Origin: CAYWNA01 sp964459305
GTDB taxonomy: Bacteria; Planctomycetota; Planctomycetia; Pirellulales; Pirellulaceae
DNA length: 23,477 nucleotides
Direction: 5' to 3'
NCBI GenBank assembly: GCA_964459305.1
Contig: CAYWNA010000205.1
Span: 1-23,477, forward strand
This document shows positions 22,055 through 23,477 of the stretch, one piece after another; position 1 is the stretch's first letter; each line of letters starts with the position of its first letter. The notes under the pieces are model-generated. The model was not told the origin of the DNA. It searched no databases and worked only from the letters and a program-made list of their open reading frames with translations. Both the position numbers and the translations under genes were made by a program.

Positions 22055-23477
22055 TTGAGTTTGTCGCGTTCACCACACCGGTCAGGTAGCTCAGTTGGTA
22101 GAGCACGGGACTGAAAATCCCGGTGTCGGCGGTTCGACCCCGCCCCTGACCACTTCGCAGTATCTCGCCGTTTGTCGCCAAGTGTGTTGACTGATAACAA
22201 CTTAGGGCAAGCGGCGTTGTCGTTTTCAGACGAGGGGCTTTCGCAGCTACTCGCCACGTCTTGCGGTGTTTTGCGGTTGCACTGCCCCCGCATTTGCCCC
22301 CGAAAAATCTCTGCCGCCTTGCCGTCCGTCCCTGTCGCTGCCGTCGCCTGGGACTGCGGGGGCGTTTCCTGAGGCGTCTGGTCGGGCAGGGCTTCCAGGG
22401 CACCCGTCAAATCGTGCAACCGGGCATGGGAGTATCGACCGATCGTCAGAACGGGGGTTGAATGCCGGGCCAACTCTTGGCACGTTTTTACCGATGCCCC
22501 GCCGGCCACGATGCCCGATATGTACGTGTGTCGCTGGGCGTGGAAGTCCGCAACCCGGCCGTCCGCGTCCTGATACCGCAGAAAGTCGCTTCCTTCCCGC
22601 CGCTGGAATTCGGCATCCGATTCGGCCGCTTGGATCCAAGTGGACCGGGCCGCCGCTAGGTCCCGTTGAAACATCTTCGACGTATTGTGAGGCAGGGGGA
22701 ATAGTCGCTGATTCCGCTCGAAACCAGCCAGCCAGGGCCGCAACAGTTCTGCCAGGTCGGGTCGAATCGGTTGAACGTCTTCCCGTCGCCGTTTACTGTA
22801 GGCCGCTTTCGCGGTTACCGTGGGCGGGTCGCTATCCAGATCGAAACTTGCCGGCGTCAGGTATCGCAGCTCTTTCCTCCGAAAGCCGCTGCCGAGTGCA
22901 ACCCGGTAGGCCATCGCCCGTGTCGTGCCGTCCAGCTTATAGTTCAGCTTGCCTTGGGCTTCGACCGTGGTCAGCAACCACCGCGTTTCATCCGCAGTCA
23001 GTTCTCGCCGAATATGTCTTTGGTCGGTTTGCTCGTTGAATTGCGAAAGTCCCGCCAGGGGATCATCAGGCATTCGCTTCTCATTCCAAAGCCACCGGGC
23101 AAACGACTTGATCGACCGCAAGTAAGCGTTGCAGGTCCGCAGACCCATTTCGCTGTCCCGTAGTCCGCCTATCACTCGTAACACCCCGGCCCCTGTCAGG
23201 TCGCCGATTTTCTCTGTATGGCAGGCTTCGGTTATCCGCTCGATGTGTCGGCAAGTTCTATGAACGTGGTCTTGCGTGTTGTCCTTTGCGGAAAGGTAGC
23301 CGCGGAACTCTTCAATGTGTTCACTGAGGGGCCGCCGGGCTTCCTTGGCATAGCGTTCCTGCTTGGGGTCGATTTGTCCCGTCCGCCGCTTCCTTGCTTC
23401 GTTTTCGAGGTGGTTTGCGTAGCGTTGGGCTTCGGCCTTGTCGTGGCAGCCGGTTGGCACTTTCGGCCGTTTGCCGT
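22048..23477 (-). CDS. Tyrosine recombinase/integrase of a tRNA-integrated mobile element (5' end outside window)
   Basis: The reading frame enters from the right edge and ends at 22048. The catalytic residues of tyrosine recombinases are all present, counted from the codon at 23460. They are Arg194 (GFRRKEL), a Lys in the beta-hairpin (Lys218 or Lys223), His307 and Arg310 (HAQRH), His333 (ARHS) and Tyr343 (GRYSHA). An N-terminal core-binding helical domain spans about 45-130. A GTG at 23460 could start the protein, but the frame continues upstream with a sequence (GKRPK then VPTGC) typical of the interior of planctomycete integrases, so the true start lies outside. After the catalytic domain a polar tail of about 80 residues runs into codons that are the exact reverse complement of tRNA-Phe, with the motif SRALPTELP. 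The chromosomal end of the gene thus overlaps its own attachment site, and whether those last codons are functional is unknown. Confidence 0.9.
   Translation of the reverse strand, partial: GKRPKVPTGCHDKAEAQRYANHLENEARKRRTGQIDPKQERYAKEARRPLSEHIEEFRGYLSAKDNTQDHVHRTCRHIERITEACHTEKIGDLTGAGVLRVIGGLRDSEMGLRTCNAYLRSIKSFARWLWNEKRMPDDPLAGLSQFNEQTDQRHIRRELTADETRWLLTTVEAQGKLNYKLDGTTRAMAYRVALGSGFRRKELRYLTPASFDLDSDPPTVTAKAAYSKRRREDVQPIRPDLAELLRPWLAGFERNQRLFPLPHNTSKMFQRDLAAARSTWIQAAESDAEFQRREGSDFLRYQDADGRVADFHAQRHTYISGIVAGGASVKTCQELARHSTPVLTIGRYSHARLHDLTGALEALPDQTPQETPPQSQATAATGTDGKAAEIFRGQMRGQCNRKTPQDVASSCESPSSENDNAACPKLLSVNTLGDKRRDTAKWSGAGSNRRHRDFQSRALPTELPDRCGERDKLKC
22080..22152 (+). tRNA. trnF: tRNA-Phe (anticodon GAA)
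   Basis: A full 73-base cloverleaf can be drawn. The acceptor stem GGTCAGG pairs with CCTGACC (22145-22151). The D-arm is GCTC/GAGC with loop AGTTGGTA. The anticodon stem CGGGA/TCCCG encloses loop CTGAAAA with anticodon GAA. The T-arm GGCGG/CCGCC encloses TTCGACC. The discriminator is A22152 and CCA is not encoded. All stems are perfect, so the gene is intact. Its 3' end borders, and is covered antisense by, an integrase gene; see that entry. Confidence 0.97.
22080..22152. other. Putative attachment site (att) at tRNA-Phe
   Basis: The integrase gene abuts the tRNA 3' end, the usual integration target of tyrosine recombinases. The crossover should lie somewhere in the 3' half (anticodon loop to 22152), since the tRNA is intact. 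No second copy of the tRNA 3' end occurs in this window, so the other att site must lie beyond the right edge. The exact core cannot be fixed from one end. Confidence 0.5.

Overview
The window looks like chromosomal DNA of a planctomycete, probably of the Pirellulales/Pirellulaceae type. The evidence is gene content: a secreted sulfatase with a C-terminal lectin-like extension, a 1328-residue cytochrome c / DUF6797 / LamG / beta-propeller protein, a long TolC-like lipoprotein, a secretin-like protein, a BBP2-type porin, an ExbB/ExbD operon ending in a PQQ-propeller protein, and a tyrosine recombinase of a kind common in that phylum. No replication, ribosomal or plasmid maintenance genes are present, so the assignment rests on protein families and base composition only.

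Layout. 1-205 holds nested inverted repeats downstream of a minus-strand sulfatase (206-2425). Just upstream of the sulfatase, and sharing an ATGA overlap with it, is a short decayed piece (2422-2652) that reads as the C-terminal end of a GH127/DUF1680-type glycoside hydrolase, so the sulfatase appears to be the survivor of a sugar-degradation operon. A 22-bp imperfect palindromic element (2756-2822) lies at the broken end. A plus-strand TolC-like lipoprotein (2996-5455) and the giant cytochrome/propeller protein (5683-9669) follow. A large three-helix hairpin (9721-9774) separates the latter from a convergent YugP-type membrane zinc peptidase (9801-10484, minus). A secretin-like secreted protein (10676-11848, minus) is divergent from an atypical SDR/NmrA-like protein (12081-13019, plus). 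After a 575-bp gene-free stretch comes a porin with an unusual Val/Gln repeat and Cys-rich N-terminal segment (13595-14995), closed by a clear intrinsic terminator.

15073-21801 is one minus-strand operon of five genes: a TonB/TolA-topology membrane protein, an ExbB/TolQ/MotA-type channel, two ExbD/TolR-type proteins (the second fused to an N-terminal zinc ribbon), and a 1251-residue single-pass protein with nine perfectly spaced 9-residue repeats, a TPR-like helical part and a PQQ-type beta-propeller. A good sigma70-like promoter precedes it. By analogy with Tol-Pal and Ton, I infer a proton-motive-force-driven envelope complex in which the propeller protein could play a TolB-like role. This is the most interesting candidate system in the window.

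The right end (22080-23477) is a tRNA-Phe(GAA) gene with its own promoter-like sequence, and a tyrosine recombinase whose 3' end runs antisense through the whole tRNA. This is the signature of a mobile element integrated at the tRNA 3' end; the element extends beyond the right edge and the integrase start is outside the window.
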